From Lucinisca nassula (Eukaryota > Mollusca > Bivalvia > Lucinida > Lucinidae): a stretch of DNA of 64,000 nucleotides. The translations under genes were made by a program, and so were the position numbers. The notes beneath the pieces were generated by a model, which saw nothing but the letters and a program-made list of their open reading frames with translations, did no database searches and was not told where the DNA came from. Shown one piece after another: positions 33,404-44,440 of this stretch. The DNA is taken from NCBI GenBank assembly GCA_963580285.1, contig OY757011.1, forward strand, positions 205,919,644 to 205,983,643, read 5' to 3'. The first letter of the stretch is position 1; each line of letters begins with the position of its first letter.

Positions 33404-35560
33404 GTACACCGTAGAAAGGTGTACTTATATCAGAAGGGTGACTATGAAACTATGAGGAAGGATGTACTAAAATTTGCAAGAGAGAAATACTTTAATGGTC
33501 ATTCAGACGCTCGGTCTGTCCAGGAGAACTTTGATTTGATACAGTCTTTCATTCAAGCTTCGTCCGAAATCATATCCCCTCCAAAACTAGCAGGACTGTA
33601 TCTTCAATTCCTTGGATCACACCAGAAATAAGAAGAAAAATTCGGAGGAGAAATAAGATTCATGCTAAGGCAAAAAAGTTGTGAAGTGGTAAACTCAGAG
33701 CAAAATTTGAAAACTTGAGACGAGAAATAAAAAATGACATCAAAAATCAGCATGATCTGTATGTTAATAACTTGGCAGGTGATGTAAAGGCAAATCCAAG
33801 AGACTTCTACAGATATATCAATAGCCAGAAGAAAGATAGGCAAGGTATCCCACCCCTTAATAAAAGAGGAGGGAATGGGGTCGCTGAATCGGACTCTGAA
33901 AGGGCAGAGGAATTGGTTGGTCAATTCAATGATTCATTTAATAAAACTGAGTTCAACGAGGTCCCATTGACTGAAAGATCGGCCCCTTTCATGGAAAATA
34001 TTGTTGTATCCTCGGCAGGAGTGATCAAGTTACTTAAAGGCTTGAACCCTTCTAAAGCTTTATGGCCTGATGAGCTTCATCCTAGAGTCCTGAAGGAACT
34101 AGCAAACGAGTTAGGTCCAGTTTTTGCTCATCTTTTCCAACAATCTCTCGATACGGGTGAAATTCCCAAAGAATGGCTACTAGCGAACATCTGTCCACTT
34201 TTCAAAAAAGGGGACAGGGCTCTTGCTCGAAATTATCGCCCAGTGTCACTGACCTGTGTTCTATGTAAATTGCTTGAACACATAGTTTGCTCAAACATCA
34301 TGGCCCACTTGGATGAACATAAACTTTTGTCAGACAGACAACATGCATTTAGGAAAAGGCATAGTTGCGAAACTCAGTTGAGCACGGTTATTAATAATTG
34401 GGCAAAAATCCTGGACAAAGGGGGGCAGGTGGACGCATTTATTCTGGACTTCGAGAAGGCTTTTGACACCCCTCCGCATGATCTACTTAAATCCAAATTA
34501 TTTGGTTATGGAATTGGAGGAAAGACTCTAAAATGGATAGATTCCTTCTTTGCTACAGAAAACAGCGGGTTGTTGTTAATGGTGAATCTTCAGTATGGGC
34601 GCCAGTTTTGTCTGGAGTCCCGCAAGGGACTGTTCTTGGTCCTCCATTGTTCTCTCTGTACATCAATGATATCTCCGCTGACATTGACTCAGAAATAAGA
34701 CTTTTCGCAGACGACTGTGTTTGTTATCGGGAAATTAAAGATACAGATGACTCACTGAAACTTCAGGCTGACATAGATAGATTAGGATGTTGGGCCCGAA
34801 AATGGGGCATGAGATTTCAGCCAGTTAAATGCAATATTATGCAGATAACTAGGAAGAGATCTAATAAAATTGAGGCTTCTTACACTTTAGAGGGAACGGT
34901 CCTCGAAAATGTGAATTCCATTAAGTACCTTGGTGTGACAATCACTCATGATTTGAGATGGAATACACACATTAGCAACATGTGTACAAAGGCAAATAGA
35001 ACACTTGGTTTCCTGAGGCGAAATCTTCATCAGTGTCCTCAGGATGTGAAAGAGACTGCATACAGGGGACTTGTTCGCCCAATCTTGGAATATGGTAGTT
35101 GCATCTGGGACCCAAGCGGAGTAGTCCTCAATGAAGAAATTGAAAAATTTCAGAATAGAGCTGCCAGATTTGTAACTGGAAATTATTGCTTTGAAACTGG
35201 GAGCATGACTGGAATCCTAGGAAAATTAAGATGGGAGTCTCTCAAGAAAAGGAGAATAGACAGTAGGCTCATACTCTTATACAGAGGTCTAAAGGGTGCT
35301 GCCAGCATTCCAACAGATGACCTTGTTCCCCCAGCTAGGCACTGCAGAAAGCACCATTCAATAACGTTTCAGACCCTTACTGCAAGAACGGACATTTATA
35401 AAGAATTTTTCTTCCCACGTTCTGTTCTGTTCTGTTCTGTCGGAAATTCCTCCACTTCCTGGAGCACCGTCGTTAGAGACGTAAAAGTTTATATTGCCTA
35501 TCACTTTTCTTCCAATACTTCTTAACCTCATAAGAGGACAACAGAAGGGTATCCGGTATA
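33404..35560 (+). pseudogene. LINE (jockey/CR1-group) ORF2, 5'-truncated, one frameshift
   Basis: Starts immediately after FB1 with the post-endonuclease linker (RRKVYLYQKGDYETM, KYFNGHSDARSVQENFDLIQ). It continues through a stop region near 33,631-33,714 into a 327-codon frame with DDELHPRVL-type sequence, NYRPVSLTCVLCKLLEHIV, QHAFRKRHSCETQL and FILDFEKAFDTPPHDLL. Near 34,545 a single-base loss shifts the frame. The second frame continues with LSGVPQGTVLGPPLF, IRLFADDCVCY (catalytic FADD), KYLGVTITHDLRWNTHI and RPILEYGSCIWDP, ending at 35,523-35,525. A short 3' UTR with AATAAA-like sequence follows. It is the best-preserved RT in the window, yet inactive without endonuclease and with the shift. 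Confidence 0.92.
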
Positions 35561-35574
35561 CCAAGTGCTAAAGG

Positions 35575-36735
35575 GGGTTAGCTGAAATAAAAGGTAAGCA
35601 AAGTAGGTGAAATGAGTTTATACAGTGCAAAAAGAAAGTTAGTATAGTTAAAAGATAAAACAGAATCTGGTGACTTAGGGGGACACATGCACCTCCTGGC
35701 AGACAGCAAGACAGAACTGTGCCAAGGTTGGTAGCAAGACAATATAGGCTGGAAGAGCGTTCCAGTGTATAATTGATCTTGGGAAGAAGCTGTACTTGTG
35801 ATAGTTGGTCTGGGTGGGGATTTGCTTGTATGCCAAAGGGTGGATAAATTTCGACTCTCTGCGGTTTGGTGTGAGGTAATCTGAGACAGGAATTGCAACA
35901 AGGTCATGCGTGACCTTGTATAGCATGATAAGGCGATTATCAATGCGTCTCTGATCTAGTGGACGCCATTGGAGTTTTCCAAGCATAGCTGTAACACTTG
36001 ATGTGTACCTATAGTCTCGTGTGGCCCACCTGGCAGCTCTGCGTTGGACAGATTCAAGTTTGTAGATATCTGTAGCTGTATGGGGTGACCAGACACTGGA
36101 AGCATATTCCAATTGCGGTCGGACAAGGGTTTTGTATGCTGTCGACTTAAGGTCTTGGTTGTGTACTTTGATATTTCTTTTAATAAAGCCGAGGGTTTGA
36201 TTTGCCTTTTTGTGATATTGTCTATGTGCGTTCCCCAGCTGAGGTCGTTTGATATTGTGACCCCAAGGTACTTTGCAGCAGACACACTTTCAAGTTCAGT
36301 GTTATGAAGGAAGTATTTGAAGGGAATGGGTGTCTTCAGCCTGGTGACATGTAAAACCTGACATTTTGTCGGGTTGAAGTTCATGTCCCAGGCCTTTTCC
36401 CATAGCTCCAATTTGCAGAGATCTTCTTGAAGGAGATTTGCTTCAGACAAGGAGCTAATGCATAAGTACATTGCTGTGTCGTCAGCAAAGAGTCGGACTT
36501 TTGACCTAACCTGCTCTGGGAGGTCATTTATGTATGCAAGAAACAGTATAGGTCCGAGAACAGAGCCCTGCGGGACACCAGAGGAGACCGGGATAATGCT
36601 GGAGTTGGTACCATTTGTGACAACAGACTGTGACCTGTTATCTAAGAAATTTTTGATCCAATTTAGAGTGCCGCCCCTGATGCCGTAGTAGTGAAGTTTT
36701 TGTAAAAGTTTTTCGTGGGCGAAAACCCAGTCTTT
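35575..36735 (-). pseudogene. Second LINE RT, 3' half, minus strand
   Basis: From 36,735 downward: LLQKLHYYGIRGGTLNWIKN, SSGVPQGSVLGPILF, RLFADDTAMY (catalytic box), CQVLHVTRLKTPIPFKY, AAKYLGVTISNDLSWGTHI. A frameshift near 36,110-36,140 follows, then MEYASSVWSPHT, LESVQRRAARW and HWNALPAYIV, ending at 35,673-35,675. The 3' end abuts the end of the previous LINE, so the two are tail to tail. It is 5'-truncated inside the RT domain and belongs to a different family from the LINE on its left. Confidence 0.9.
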
Positions 36736-36849
36736 AAAATACTATCTCACAAAATAAAGTAGGACTGGCCCGCTGTGTGTGCATCGTTCCCATTAGTAGA
36801 TCAGAGTAAAATATATTTACAGCAGCATAGTTTACAAGTCAACGCACAC

Positions 36850-37222
36850 AATAAAAAGCTATATACAGGTTGTCAGCAAATGTTCTTGCACAACTCTTAA
36901 CCTCACCCCGGCCATGAATTTATACACACTTGTTGAGTATTGCTGATCTTCTGGAGTGCAGCACGAAACAAAGTCCCCTGGCGATACCCCATATATGGGA
37001 TCGTACCGCATTGTCGATGTCCATAAACTTGGAGTTGTCAAGGATCAACTGTACTTTATGAGAACTGTTAAGCTGAGACCACCACTGCCTTCCACGATGA
37101 TCTGCGATGATCCACGAACCATTAGAGATTGGAATGCCCTTCCCGATTCGATAATTTCGACGGCTGAAGGTGCTGAGGATTGTGTAGCTAAGTTTACCTC
37201 TTTGGTTAGAGCTAGGGACTAA
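36850..37222 (+). pseudogene. LINE ORF2 C-terminal fragment
   Basis: The frame ends with YMGSYRIVD, RTIRDWNALPDSII, AEDCVAKFTSLVRARD and a stop at 37,220-37,222. The R-x-W-N-x-L-P-x-x-I/V block is the typical last conserved segment of jockey/CR1/BS-type LINE proteins. No RT core is present. Boundaries on the left are uncertain. Confidence 0.65.
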
Positions 37223-38218
37223 CTTCCCATATCACAGGTCTTGGTGTATGAATGTCATTTGTCGTGTCACCAGTAATAATTCTGATTCTGCACCGATTTC
37301 AGTCTTTGCGTTCAGAGGCCGAGCTGATAGATAGAACGCTTCCTACTATTTGATTCGTCTATTAGCTTTACTCGTGGTCTGATCCATTTTCTTTGAAGGT
37401 TAAAAGCTCTCTAAATTTTCAAATCTATCATTAAAAGCAATCTGAAAATACCACTCAATCCAGAATAATGAGAATGTACGTGTTTTTTTTTCATACCATT
37501 AAAGCAATACCGATGAGAATATTACACTTTGAAGCATATTTACATTATTTGAGGAAATCAAATCTACTCTTGAATGAATGAGCTTGTTCTGTTTACTTTA
37601 GAAACGAGGCTGCAATCTACAAGGTTTGATTGGTTATTTCGAAAGAAGAAAACAGGAGCGGCAAAAATAAGACATTAAATTTATAATTCTGTGGTAAAGT
37701 ATCAGCCAGGCAAACAACAAAAGTATCAATTGTTGCCGTATGGTTGGCAAATCAAGTATCATAGTCAAAGAAGCCTGAGTCTTCGGCGCTGAGTCTTTGA
37801 CCCTTTGAACAATAACTCATTGAAATAAACAGTCCTTCATTTAGAGCACAGTTTGTTCGAAATCGCGAAAACTGATTACTATTGCCTTTTCCAATCAGAA
37901 CAAGAACCATTAATCCATTTACCAACACGTTCTTTATTTTTTATGTAAAAATACCCCCACTCTGACAATTCTGTGCGCTGATGAATTGTTCTCTCGTTTC
38001 CTTAACGATTTTCACCCAGGCGTGCAAGTCCATGCAAGTCATCAAAAACTCTAAATTTCGTCAGAACATGAGTTCGGAAAACTCGGCCCAAAGGAGTACA
38101 CTTATTTACCAAGATGACCAGTAATATGGAACACTACTCTGAAACACTGGAACAGACTTTACAGATAAAAAGATTTAATAATTGATCAGGTGTAAGGAAG
38201 TTTTTTTTTTTTTAAACA
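37223..38218. other. No recognisable gene
   Basis: AT-rich DNA. No domain, RNA gene or repeat was recognised until the TSD of the next transposon at 38,219. Confidence 0.45.
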
Positions 38219-40827
38219 GTTCATTCAGGTGCACACTAATGTCCGGGAATTCGCCGGGAAATCGGAGGTAGTGGTGTGTTGTCGCTAATATCTCCACTTC
38301 GGGTCGTCAGAAATTAATAAAATTAGTATCAAATAAAATTTTTAGCTCTATTTTAAAAGATAAAAAAATAATAATTTATTTTTTTAATGTTTTAGGGGTC
38401 CATTTTTTAAGTTAATTTGTCCGGGAAATTCTCGGATTTTGTCCTGGATGTTGGGGTATTGATGCGTTAGCCCTAATATCTCGACTTTCGGTTGTCAGAA
38501 ATTTATAAAATTAGTATCAAATAAAAATTTTAGCTCAATTTTAAAAGATAGTTAAAAAATATTTTTCATTTTGAATATTTTAGGGGTCCATTTCCGAAGT
38601 TAATTTGTCCGGGAAATTCCCGAATGTGTCCTGGATCTTGCGGTAGTTGTGCGTTTAATAATATCTTATTGATAACTATTGATATATGATAAAATTTTAA
38701 GTTCAGTTCTAAAAAAAATATAAAAAAAAATCTCTTTATACATCTCAATGAGGCGGTTCTAATGAGTACCCACAACCCGGATGGTATCCAGGATGCTGGG
38801 GTATTAATTCATTTTCCTTAATATATCGACTTCAGGGATTTTCCTGGTGCAATTTTGGGGCAATATTTTTCCCAATTTAGAGACAGATATTCCCAAATTT
38901 TATAACAAATTTCCCAATTTCTGATGTTGTGCTACATTTTGATAAAAATTTCATGAAAATTGAACCAAAATTGACAAAGTTACAGCTGATTTAAATTCCC
39001 AACTATAAATATTAGCTAGCTGTTTTCCCAAACCCAGCGGCCCCTGGACCCTGATTCTTAAGGGTAGGAAAATCCCTGGACTTGTGAGAACGAAAGAAAG
39101 ACTGCACACCCCTTGTAAATCCTACTTTTCTCTGTATAAAGTTGGATTTACATGGATTTCCATTACACAGCGTTCTATGATGTCACACATGTTGCTGCTC
39201 ACAAGACGGACACTGCCATTGATATGATGATGAATTCAAACCTAAACATATTCTATAAAACCAAATTTTGCACTTACGATTTTCACAGCAAATCATGTTA
39301 TCAATATACTCAGGCATTTTGCAGAATCACCAGACTGGATTTTTTACGATTTTACAAGTGAATGAATGAAGTCTTTCTACTATTTCAATCCAGGTAAGCA
39401 GCACACGCCAACTTATTATGAGTTAAAGCAATTAACTTAACACATTTTTAATCTCGTTAGAAAATTAATGGCCCGTAAAATCGCTCAAAGTCCGTACACC
39501 TAATTCATCGTCCGGAAGGAATGGATGCCCTTAAATTTCGTTGTTGTAGCAAACAGTCTAGAACCAGATCAGATGTCGCATTTATCGGCCGAGATCAGAC
39601 GCCAAGTTTTGCAGCGTCTGAGCATCATGGTCCGTCAAATAAGTCAAAGTCCGTGCATCTAAGTCATTGCCTGCAAGAAATGGATGCGGTTAAATTTCGT
39701 CGTTGATAAAGCAAACAGTGTAGACCAAGATCAGACGTCACACTTAGCGGCCCAGATCAGACGCCAAGGTTTGCGCAGCTACTGATCATAATGGTCCGTC
39801 AAAGTCCGTACACCTAATTCATTGCTAGCAAGAAATGGATACGGTTAAATTTCCTCGTTGTTTAAGCAAATAGTGTAGACCCAGATCAGATGTAGCATTA
39901 TGCGGCCAAGATCAGACTACACGTTTTTCAGCATCTGATCATTTGAGTCTACACTGTTTGACAATGTCCCACAAATGGGACACTAGGCATATATGGATTA
40001 AATATCTGGGTTAAATATCTGATCTGCCAGTGGATCTACACTATCTGCCAATGTCCCACAAGTGGGACTCAATGCATATATGGGTTAATCCTTTGATCAA
40101 GATCTACACTGTTTGCCAATGGCCCAACAATGGGGCGCTTGGCATATATGTGTTAAACCGTTGACCAAGTTCTACACTGTTTGTCGTAATTAAAGATTCT
40201 TTGAGATATTCTATAAATTAGTCATGTTGTGTGCACTCATTAGAACTGCCTCAATGAGGTGTATGAAAAGATTTTTTTTATATTCTTTTAGAACTGAACT
40301 TAAAATTTTAATATATATCAATCGTTATTAATTAGTGATCACCACAAACAGAGATACTATGAAAATGCACAGCACAACTACCCCAACATCCAGGACACAA
40401 CCGGGAATTTCCCGGACAAATTAACTTCAGAAATGGACCCCTAAAATATTCAAAATGAAAAATATCGTTTAATAATCTTTTAGAACGGAGCTAAAAATTT
40501 TATTTGATACTAACTTTATTAATTTCTGACCACCTGAAGTTGAGATATTAGGGTTAACGCACCACTACCCCAAAATCCAGGACAAAATCCGAGAATTTCC
40601 CGGACAAATTAACTAAATAAATGGACCCCTAAAACGTTTAAAAAGAAAATTATTTTTTAATAATCTTTTAGATTGGAGCTTAAAATTTTATTTGATACTA
40701 ATTTTAATAATTTCTGACCACCCGAAGTGGAGATATTAGGGATAACGCATCACTACCCCCCATTTCCCGGACAATTCCCGGTGATTTCCCGGACAATTCC
40801 CGGACATTAGTGTTCGCCGTTCATTCA
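38219..40827 (-). mobile_element. Foldback/MULE-like non-autonomous transposon with 9-bp TSD (element FB2)
   Basis: Element 38,228-40,818 is flanked by perfect GTTCATTCA duplications at 38,219-38,227 and 40,819-40,827. Inverted repeats of ~570-590 bp (38,228-38,793 and 40,228-40,818) have the same tandem ~185-bp structure and ends as FB1. In minus orientation its content follows FB1: subterminal palindrome blocks (39,410-40,200) match FB1 30,110-30,750, and 39,095-39,365 matches FB1 32,510-32,760. The middle ~1.8 kb, including the protease, is missing. It is thus an internal-deletion derivative. The 9-bp TSD supports the MULE/Foldback assignment. Confidence 0.88.
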
Positions 40828-40864
40828 CCTTGTCTGCTGGTTCCTAGTCTAAGGATTATATGTG

Positions 40865-40933
40865 TTGGAAAAACAGGAAACCAGACCCCCCTGACCTGAA
40901 AGGTTGTTGGGGGTCTGGTTACCTGTTTTCCAA
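40865..40933. repeat. Strong 69-bp hairpin
   Basis: Arms TTGGAAA(A)ACAGG-A-AACCAGACCCCC and GGGGGTCTGGTT-A-CCTGTTTTCCAA pair over about 24 bp with one mismatch and one bulge, separated by a short loop. It lies just right of FB2. It may be a tiny MITE or an RNA hairpin. No further copy was noticed in the window. Confidence 0.8.
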
Positions 40934-41005
40934 TATTGACAATGTGCAAGCTGGGAGCCAGCAAATATGGTGAATAGAAGTACCTGATTGGTTGGTTGGT
41001 TGTTG

Positions 41006-41320
41006 CTAAGCCCCAATCGGCTGTAGTTGTCTCTCGGTAGTTATTCTCTCAGTATCTTCTCTTAGTAGAACTATCACTCCCGTATTCGCGTTTTGGTGGT
41101 GCGCGTAAAATTCTTGTTTTAATGATGCATTTATAGTAAGTTCCTGAACAATCTGTTTACATTTATATCCTTGCCATTGCACAGCATCTAATTTATTGGA
41201 GTCCATTAACAGGCAAAATGCCAGAGCCGACTTAACCCATCCACTAGGAAAATATAATCTTCTGTCCACACATATAGTTACTTCACTTGGCATGGAGAAA
41301 CTTGATACTCCAAGCACCAA
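41006..41320 (-). CDS. Unrecognised open frame, 104 codons
   Basis: The frame encodes a compositionally normal protein with no low complexity: EVTICVDRRLYFPSGW, ALAFCLLMDSNKLDAVQWQG, ANTGVIVLLREDTERI. I cannot assign it to a family. It could be an exon of a host gene, a piece of a transposon protein or chance. No start context, splice signals or neighbours help decide. It is the only non-repeat open frame in the right half that looks protein-like. Confidence 0.25.
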   Translation of the reverse strand: MVLGVSSFSMPSEVTICVDRRLYFPSGWVKSALAFCLLMDSNKLDAVQWQGYKCKQIVQELTINASLKQEFYAHHQNANTGVIVLLREDTERITTERQLQPIGA

Positions 41321-41400
41321 AAAGATTGTGAATCAGTTAATGACAGTTACGTTTAATTTGGTACTGGTAAATATCACAGCAAACACTAATATCACAGTTT

Positions 41401-41606
41401 GAATATGAATTATCACAGTTCTTGAAGTCTCTTAATTTATCCAATCACCACCAACATGTATTAAGAACATTCTATAGTGGTGTAATTGACCCCCACACCC
41501 CCTGTCTAATATCTACCTATATACAATTGGAACGTAAGTATTGAAACCTATTGGCAAACAAACACAAACATCGCGTACTCATTTACTCTATACTTTTATG
41601 ACACAC
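41401..41606. other. Unassigned DNA
   Basis: Short AT-rich stretch without recognised features before the SINE TSD. Confidence 0.4.
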
Positions 41607-41942
41607 ACTCTTCATCACATAGCCGGCCTCAGTGGCTCAGTCGGATGCGCGTCTAACTGGTGATCAGGAGGACGCGGGTTCGACTCCCGCCGGGGTCGGC
41701 AACATTCTTTCGTGGAGATTGATCATGAAATCTTTTCTACGGTCATTCTCTCCCTTCCGCTGATTCAAGAAGGGCAGTTGTCAGTTTCTGGCGAAAGAAT
41801 GTGCACTGTACTGGTTAACCGCTTACGTATAAGCCTGCCCAGGAAATTATTGATAGGTAAACTGACCGGCTCAAAAATGACCTAAATAGTGTTGACTGGG
41901 CCGTAAAACTCCAAAACAAACAAACAAACTCTTCATCACATA
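41607..41942 (+). mobile_element. tRNA-derived SINE, family S1, full length with 15-bp TSD
   Basis: Element 41,622-41,927, flanked by ACTCTTCATCACATA at 41,607-41,621 and 41,928-41,942. The 5' tRNA-like head has an A box (TGGCTCAGTCGG) and B box (GGTTCGACTCC) with a perfect GCGGG/CCCGC T-stem. The body includes a central block (ACTGGTTAACCGCTTACG...TAAGCCTGCCCAGGAA). The 3' end AGTGTTGACTGGGCCGTAAA is followed by (CAAA)n. Spacing of A box to acceptor is off, so it is a SINE head rather than a functional tRNA. Confidence 0.93.
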
Positions 41943-42412
41943 ATACATTCCTGTCATAAATCTTCTCTTACACATGCAACATGAATTACAGCAAGCAGCA
42001 TCCACAAAATAAGCAACAGTTCCAATTAGATATTTATGTATATATGTTTCTCCCCAAAACTGGGATTATTGCTGAAAGAGTAAATTGTGGCATGAATTCA
42101 GAACTAATGAATTGAATAATTCATGTAGTTGAGAAAAAAAAAACACTGAAAGTTAAAATACATGAACTACACGGCTTGTTAAGTCCAAAATATACCATGT
42201 CAACCCCCCCCCCCCCCACCCCCCCCCCCCCCCCCCCCCCCATCCTCCTGAGGGAAAAATATTAATGGAAATTGAAATGTGTACGTTTGGGGCGGTGACG
42301 CACAATAATATTATACTTATATTATTTAAATAAGTTAATGGCTGTTGAATGCATATACTGGAACTTAGTTCACACAACACAACACACCCAAGAGTAAAAA
42401 TACATACATACA
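41943..42412. other. Unassigned DNA with a 40-bp C run
   Basis: 42,202-42,241 is almost pure C. No gene seen. Confidence 0.6.
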
Positions 42413-42738
42413 TACATATACACATTGTTTGTTTGATTTGAGGTTTAACGTCCCCGTCAACACTGTAAAGGTCATTTTGGTGACGTTGCTTCCAATTTTG
42501 TGGGACTTTTACCCGACATTGAGATGAAATGACATCTCAAGCCCTGTCGCCCAATGAAACCAATAGGGTTTATTAGCATGGACGGTCCGCCTCGCACCGC
42601 TGTTCCTGGACAGGCTTAGATCCTCTAAGCGGTTTACCAGTACTAGTGTGCGGGCCGGATTCAGCTCTGCGTGGAAGCATCGTGCAGCCCATATATTTCT
42701 TCAAGCCCCTATGGGCGGGGGCGGCTACATATACACAT
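42413..42738 (-). mobile_element. SINE family S2 copy 1, 13-bp TSD
   Basis: Element 42,426-42,725, flanked by TACATATACACAT at 42,413-42,425 and 42,726-42,738. Sense orientation (3' CAAA tail) is minus. The ~300-bp body starts CCCGCCCATAGGGGCTTGAA. A central block ACTGGTAAACCGCTTAGAGG...TAAGCCTGTCCAGGAA is homologous to the S1 central block. The 3' end AGTGTTGACGGGGACGTTAA is followed by (CAAA)n. Confidence 0.93.
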
Positions 42739-43064
42739 ATACATATATATATACACAATATATATACATACATATATATATTAATAATAAACACACTGGT
42801 TATTACTGGAACACACTCAAAAAAAATTGTTTGGAGTTTTTTTTGGGGGGGGGGGGGAATATGTGCTTAATATATATTTTGTGTGTCGTATTTTGGCCAA
42901 AATGTACCGTGAACAAACTTTCGATCTCGGGGCTTCTCCAGACTTTCGGATGAGTCTTTAAACTGAGGTCCTGCTCTGTATGACCTTAGCTGTTGGTGGG
43001 ACGTAAATCTCAAACCCTCACTCACATGACCAAACTTCATTTACCCTAGCTCAGTTAAGAACCA
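42739..43064. other. (AT)-rich simple repeat and unassigned DNA
   Basis: ATATAC-type simple repeat to about 42,785 and a G run near 42,846-42,857. 42,920-43,015 (GGGGCTTCTCCAGACTTTC ... GGGACGTAAATCTCAAA) resembles 61,104-61,175, so it is a fragment of another dispersed repeat. Confidence 0.5.
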
Positions 43065-43318
43065 AATCATTAATCCTCGATAGGGCAGTGGTTAACGCGT
43101 TCGACGCTATCAAAAGGTGGTGTATTCGAATCCGGCACCCGGTATTGTGGTGTGTTCTTGGGCAAGACACGTAATGACACTGCCTCTCTCCAGCCAGGTG
43201 TAAATGGATAGCAGTGGTGTAACAGTCACTGCCTCTCTCTCGCGCACATGAAAACATCCCGAATGAGTGTTCAAGAGTGATTAAATAAGCTTGAAGCTTT
43301 CATCGCAATCAAACTAAA
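43065..43318 (+). mobile_element. tRNA-derived SINE, family S4
   Basis: An A-box-like TAGGGCAGTGGTTAACGCG and B-box-like TATTCGAATCC are followed by TTCTTGGGCAAGACAC and CAGCCAGGTGTAAATGG blocks that I recognise as common in invertebrate SINEs, and an A-rich end (AAACTAAAATAAAAAA). No convincing TSD was found. Confidence 0.7.
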
Positions 43319-43366
43319 ATAAAAAAGTATAAACTAATGATTCATCCTGTTATAGGGGAGTGTGAT

Positions 43367-43530
43367 CCGGTAAATTTTTTTTTTTTTGGTTTGGGTTTTA
43401 CGGCCCTTTCAAGATTATTTCACCCATATCGAGCCGATCGTTAATCAGAGGTGGGCGAAAACCGGAGTACCCGGAGAAAAACCACCTGACCTTCCGTTGC
43501 AGAACTTGGCGTCTCACCCGGTAAATTTTT
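43367..43530 (-). mobile_element. SINE family S3, 5'-truncated, 13-bp TSD
   Basis: Body 43,380-43,517 matches the tail-proximal half of the SINE at 890-1123 but lacks the tRNA head. It is flanked by CCGGTAAATTTTT at 43,367-43,379 and 43,518-43,530. This is a clear target-primed insertion that stopped early. Confidence 0.9.
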
Positions 43531-43674
43531 GTCACGATGAGTTAGGTATTAGAAAGTTATAATTCATTAATTAACTTCAAAATGTTATTTTATTACAAAA
43601 AAAAACAAAAACAAAAATACAACGGATATTAATTAAAAAAAAAAAAAATGAGTATTGTTTAATTTTCATTGACA

Positions 43675-43775
43675 CTTTATAGGTCGAGAGGTTGTTTCCC
43701 ATTTTGTTGGACTTTTACCTGACATTCAACTGAAATGACATATCAAGCCCTGCCACATAGTGGAACCAAAGAGTT
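43675..43775 (-). mobile_element. SINE S2 fragment, diverged
   Basis: TTGTTTCCCATTTTGTTGGA, CTTTTACCTGACATTCAACT and TGACATATCAAGCCCTGCC match the middle of S2 with many changes. Confidence 0.6.
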
Positions 43776-43844
43776 TATATGCATCGCTACACAGTCTGAT
43801 CTGGACCTTTGCTGGCAACATAGGTTTAATGACAGCCCAGTAGG

Positions 43845-43965
43845 CACGTGACGTATTTGTGCCGTCACATCAACGTCATGACATTTATCCAATGTTACAT
43901 AAACGTCAGTGCAACGTCGTGACGTTGCGCCGGCGTGGATTTGACGTTGCCCTGGCAACGTGTGC
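43845..43965. repeat. ACGTCA/TGACGT-dense tract
   Basis: About 120 bp contain repeated GTCAC, ACGTCA, GACGTT and AACGTC motifs on both strands, forming several overlapping small inverted repeats. Related GACGT-rich pieces occur at 28,370-28,400, 44,850-44,890 and 45,095-45,130. Function unknown. Confidence 0.5.
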
Positions 43966-44028
43966 CTAGTGGGAGGTTTTCTCATGGCGTGGCACATATC
44001 GGGCTGCTTCTTCAAATTCTTGAGTTAT

Positions 44029-44440
44029 AGGGCTGTAACGATACAGTCACCCCACGATACGATATGTATCACGATACTTGCCTCACAATACGATACATAT
44101 CAAGATACTACTGGTACTTTCTCGCTTAAATCACAGGTCAAAAATTTTCAAACTGTCTCAAAACCATCTCAGGGTTCAATCTTGTGTAAAAAAAAAAAAA
44201 AAGCTTCTGTAAGATGCCCATGTGTGTAATAGAAGTGATCAATGTATCTCAGTAACAATTAAGATCTTTGTAATTTGTTATGAAAATGGTCTTTAAATAT
44301 GTTAAAGCTCTCATTTTCTTTGGAAATTGCACTTTTTGGCATATCGTCAGGTATCGCGATATAAGCCCCATGATACGATATGCGTATCATCAGCAAAAGT
44401 ATCGCGATACGATACGATTTCAATGGATCGTTTCACCCCT
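44029..44440. mobile_element. hAT-like MITE with GATACGATA-rich ends
   Basis: Starts AGGGCTGTAACGATAC and ends with the near-complement GGATCGTTTCACCCCT. Both subterminal regions are dense in CGATACGATA / TATCGCGATA. This layout (AGGGGTG-x-AACGATAC ends) is that of widespread small hAT-type elements. No clear 8-bp TSD. Non-coding. Confidence 0.65.

Noticed and set aside
35675..36112. Independent small gene on minus strand
   Set aside because: It is the C-terminus of the LINE RT read in 35,956-36,735, separated by a frameshift.
41622..41700. Functional tRNA gene
   Set aside because: B box and T-stem are good, but A-box-to-acceptor spacing is wrong and it continues into a SINE body with a TSD.
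42153..42425. 90-codon minus-strand frame
   Set aside because: Contains a Gly/Trp run from a poly-C tract; artefact.
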